DNA of 8,121 nt from Peptococcaceae bacterium (GTDB lineage: Bacteria > Bacillota > Peptococcia > Peptococcales > Peptococcaceae), in contig JAFOFM010000188.1 in the NCBI GenBank assembly GCA_017387265.1, positions 1 to 8,121 of the forward strand, in the 5' to 3' direction. A model generated the notes under the pieces. The model ran no database searches, had not been told where the DNA came from, and worked only from the letters and a program-made list of their open reading frames with translations. This document shows positions 6,921 to 8,121 of the stretch, in pieces; position 1 is the first letter of the stretch, and each line of letters opens with the position of its first letter. The position numbers and the translations under genes were made by a program.

Positions 6921-7795
6921 ATGGCTTATGAAACACTTGCCGTTATGTATGATGCACTGATGGACGATGTGGATTACGAAGCGTGGGCCGATTATATCGA
7001 CCGTATGCTGAAAAAACACGGCTGCCCGGGGAAACGTCTTCTGGATTTAGGCTGCGGAACCGGCAGTATCAGTATTCCGCTGGCACAGAAGGGCTATCAG
7101 GTCACCGGTGTGGATTTATCGGAGGAAATGCTGGCAGTTGCCCGGGAAAAAGCGATGAACGGCATCTGCATATCGACTGGCACAGGCAGGATATAACCAG
7201 CCTGAATCTTGTGGATGAAGCCGGAGAAGATCTGGTGTTTGATGCGGTGATTGCAACCTTTGATGTGTTTAACCATTTGACCGAACCGGAGGAGCTTCAG
7301 ATGCTGTTTCATGCATTGAATCCGCTTCTGGCTGATGAAGGTGTGCTTTTGTTTGATGTGCAGACACCGTATAAGCTGCAGGAATATCTGGGTAATCATA
7401 TTTTTACACTGCATCAGGATGATGTGGAATATATGTGGGAGAATCATTTTGACGAGGAAAGTCAGATTTGCACCATGGAGATAACATTCTTCCTGAAGCA
7501 GGATAATGGCTTATACCGGCGTGAAACCATGACGCAGGAAGAAAGAGTCTATGATCTGGATCTGCTGCGTATGTGGCTGAAATACAGCGATTTTGAGGTT
7601 GCTGGTGTATATGGAGAACTGTCAGAAGATGACGTAGCAGATGAAGCGCATCGGGCTGTATTTGTTGCAAAGCCAATGCTGTATGACGGTTCGGATGAAT
7701 GGCTGGAGGAGGATCTGGCGGATTTACCGGACTTTGCTGACGAAAATGAGTATTTCTTTGAAGAAGATTTTGCAGAAGATGAGAAATCGTTTTAA
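6921..7795 (+). CDS. class I SAM-dependent methyltransferase (YqeM-like), frameshifted near 7154
   Basis: Rossmann-fold methyltransferase, substrate unknown, at the place of yqeM in Bacillus. The first part, from ATG 6921 with GGTGAG (6911-6916) close upstream, has motif I LDLGCGTG (41-48) and VTGVDLSEEMLAVAREKA. This frame reaches a stop at 7194-7196. The rest of the protein (DERHLHIDWHRQDI, then DAVIATFDVFNHL, LLFDVQTPYKLQEYL and a terminal AHRAVFVAKP) continues in the -1 frame from about 7154 to the stop at 7795. Adding one G (GCGGATGAA for GCGATGAA) joins both parts into a 291-residue protein of normal build. As written, neither half is complete: the first has the SAM site, the second the remaining sheet. 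The last 36 residues are unusually acidic (17 Asp or Glu). A GTG at 6912 is a less likely start. The frameshift could be a sequencing error, a real mutation or, less likely, recoding. Confidence 0.88.
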
Positions 7796-7828
7796 TAACG
7801 TTTCGTGCATGTGAGTGCGTATAAACAG

Positions 7829-7840
7829 AAACAATTGTTT
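7829..7840. repeat. 12-base perfect palindrome upstream of murI
   Basis: AAACAATTGTTT is a perfect inverted repeat in the 63-base gap between the methyltransferase stop and the murI ATG, ending 18 bases before that ATG. It is too short and AT-rich to be a terminator and lacks a T-run. It has the size of a small operator half-site pair, but no regulator can be named. Confidence 0.35.
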
Positions 7841-7858
7841 GAAGTGGAAGTGACAGAG

Positions 7859-8121
7859 ATGCGTATTGCATTTTTTGATTCGGGTATCGGCGGCCTTACG
7901 GTATTGCACCAGGCTATGCGAAAAATGCCCCGGGAGGATTATCTGTATTATGCTGATACAGATCATGTTCCCTACGGTCGAAAAACAAAAGAACAGATTC
8001 GTCAGTACGTGCAGGAGGCCGTGGATTTTATTGCTGAACAGGATGTAAAAGCACTGGTAGTGGCTTGCAATACCGCTACCAGCGTGGCAATACAGGAACT
8101 GCGTGCCCGTTACAGTTTTCC
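7859..8121 (+). CDS. murI: glutamate racemase, 5' part (cut by window end)
   Basis: Converts L-glutamate to D-glutamate for peptidoglycan, in the cytoplasm, by a two-cysteine mechanism without cofactor. Eighty-seven codons are visible, about a third of the usual length. The start MRIAFFDSGIGGLTVL carries the DSGxGGLTV signature including the proton-handling Asp, followed by YYADTDHVPYGRKT and the first catalytic Cys in ALVVACNTATSVA. The ATG at 7859 has GGAAG (7846-7850) 8 bases before it and matches the usual family start. The second catalytic Cys lies beyond the window. The gene follows the methyltransferase after 63 bases, with no clear terminator between them, so read-through from the operon is plausible. 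Confidence 0.95.
   Translation, partial: MRIAFFDSGIGGLTVLHQAMRKMPREDYLYYADTDHVPYGRKTKEQIRQYVQEAVDFIAEQDVKALVVACNTATSVAIQELRARYSF

Noticed and set aside
6983..7150. Separate start at 6983 for the second part of the methyltransferase
   Set aside because: The stretch from 6983 to about 7150 in that frame reads as non-homologous sequence opposite the clear motif I coding in the other frame; only the part after about 7154 is genuine.
7796..7858. Separate promoter for murI (TATAAA at 7820-7825)
   Set aside because: No acceptable -35 hexamer is found at 16-18 bases upstream, so it cannot be supported from sequence.
7866..8048. 60-codon + strand frame inside murI
   Set aside because: It is out of frame with the unmistakable glutamate racemase signatures beginning at 7859.

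Overview
The window looks like a chromosomal segment of a Bacillota (Firmicutes) bacterium with roughly balanced base composition. Two things point there. The left part encodes sortases and an LPXTG-anchored surface protein, which implies a Gram-positive type cell wall. The right part keeps the order yhbY(yqeI) - nadD - yqeK - rsfS(yqeL) - yqeM-like methyltransferase known from Bacillus and relatives. I would not name a genus from sequence alone.

Left part (1-2342): the right end of a surface-pilus cluster, all on the + strand. It holds the 3' portion of a class C (pilus-assembly) sortase, carrying an apparent one-base frameshift near position 50; a 343-residue secreted protein with a Cna_B-type domain and an LPQTG wall-sorting signal, probably a minor or basal pilin; and a second, non-class-C sortase whose start overlaps the pilin stop. 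A strong intrinsic terminator at 2312-2342 closes this unit. The major pilin is not visible and may lie upstream of the window.

Middle and right (2343-8121): a near-consensus promoter (ATGACA / 17 bp / TGCTATAAT) opens a tightly packed operon. It contains a 54-residue basic protein of unknown function, yhbY (ribosome-assembly RNA-binding protein), proB and proA (first two enzymes of proline synthesis), a single reading frame fusing NadD (NAD synthesis) to a YqeK-type HD phosphohydrolase, rsfS (ribosome silencing factor) and a SAM-dependent methyltransferase. After a 63-bp gap comes the start of murI (glutamate racemase), cut by the window end. Neighbouring genes through the methyltransferase overlap or sit within about 40 bp of each other, so co-transcription is likely. 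The operon joins ribosome maturation and silencing, NAD and dinucleotide metabolism and proline synthesis; glutamate links ProB and MurI as a shared substrate.

The most notable points are two separate one-base frameshifts (sortase and methyltransferase), each repaired by adding one G beside a GCGA tetramer; the NadD-YqeK fusion with a possible internal start that would release free YqeK; and the uncharacterised 54-residue leading gene. I see no CRISPR array, RNA gene, insertion sequence or defence system, and no convincing undescribed system.
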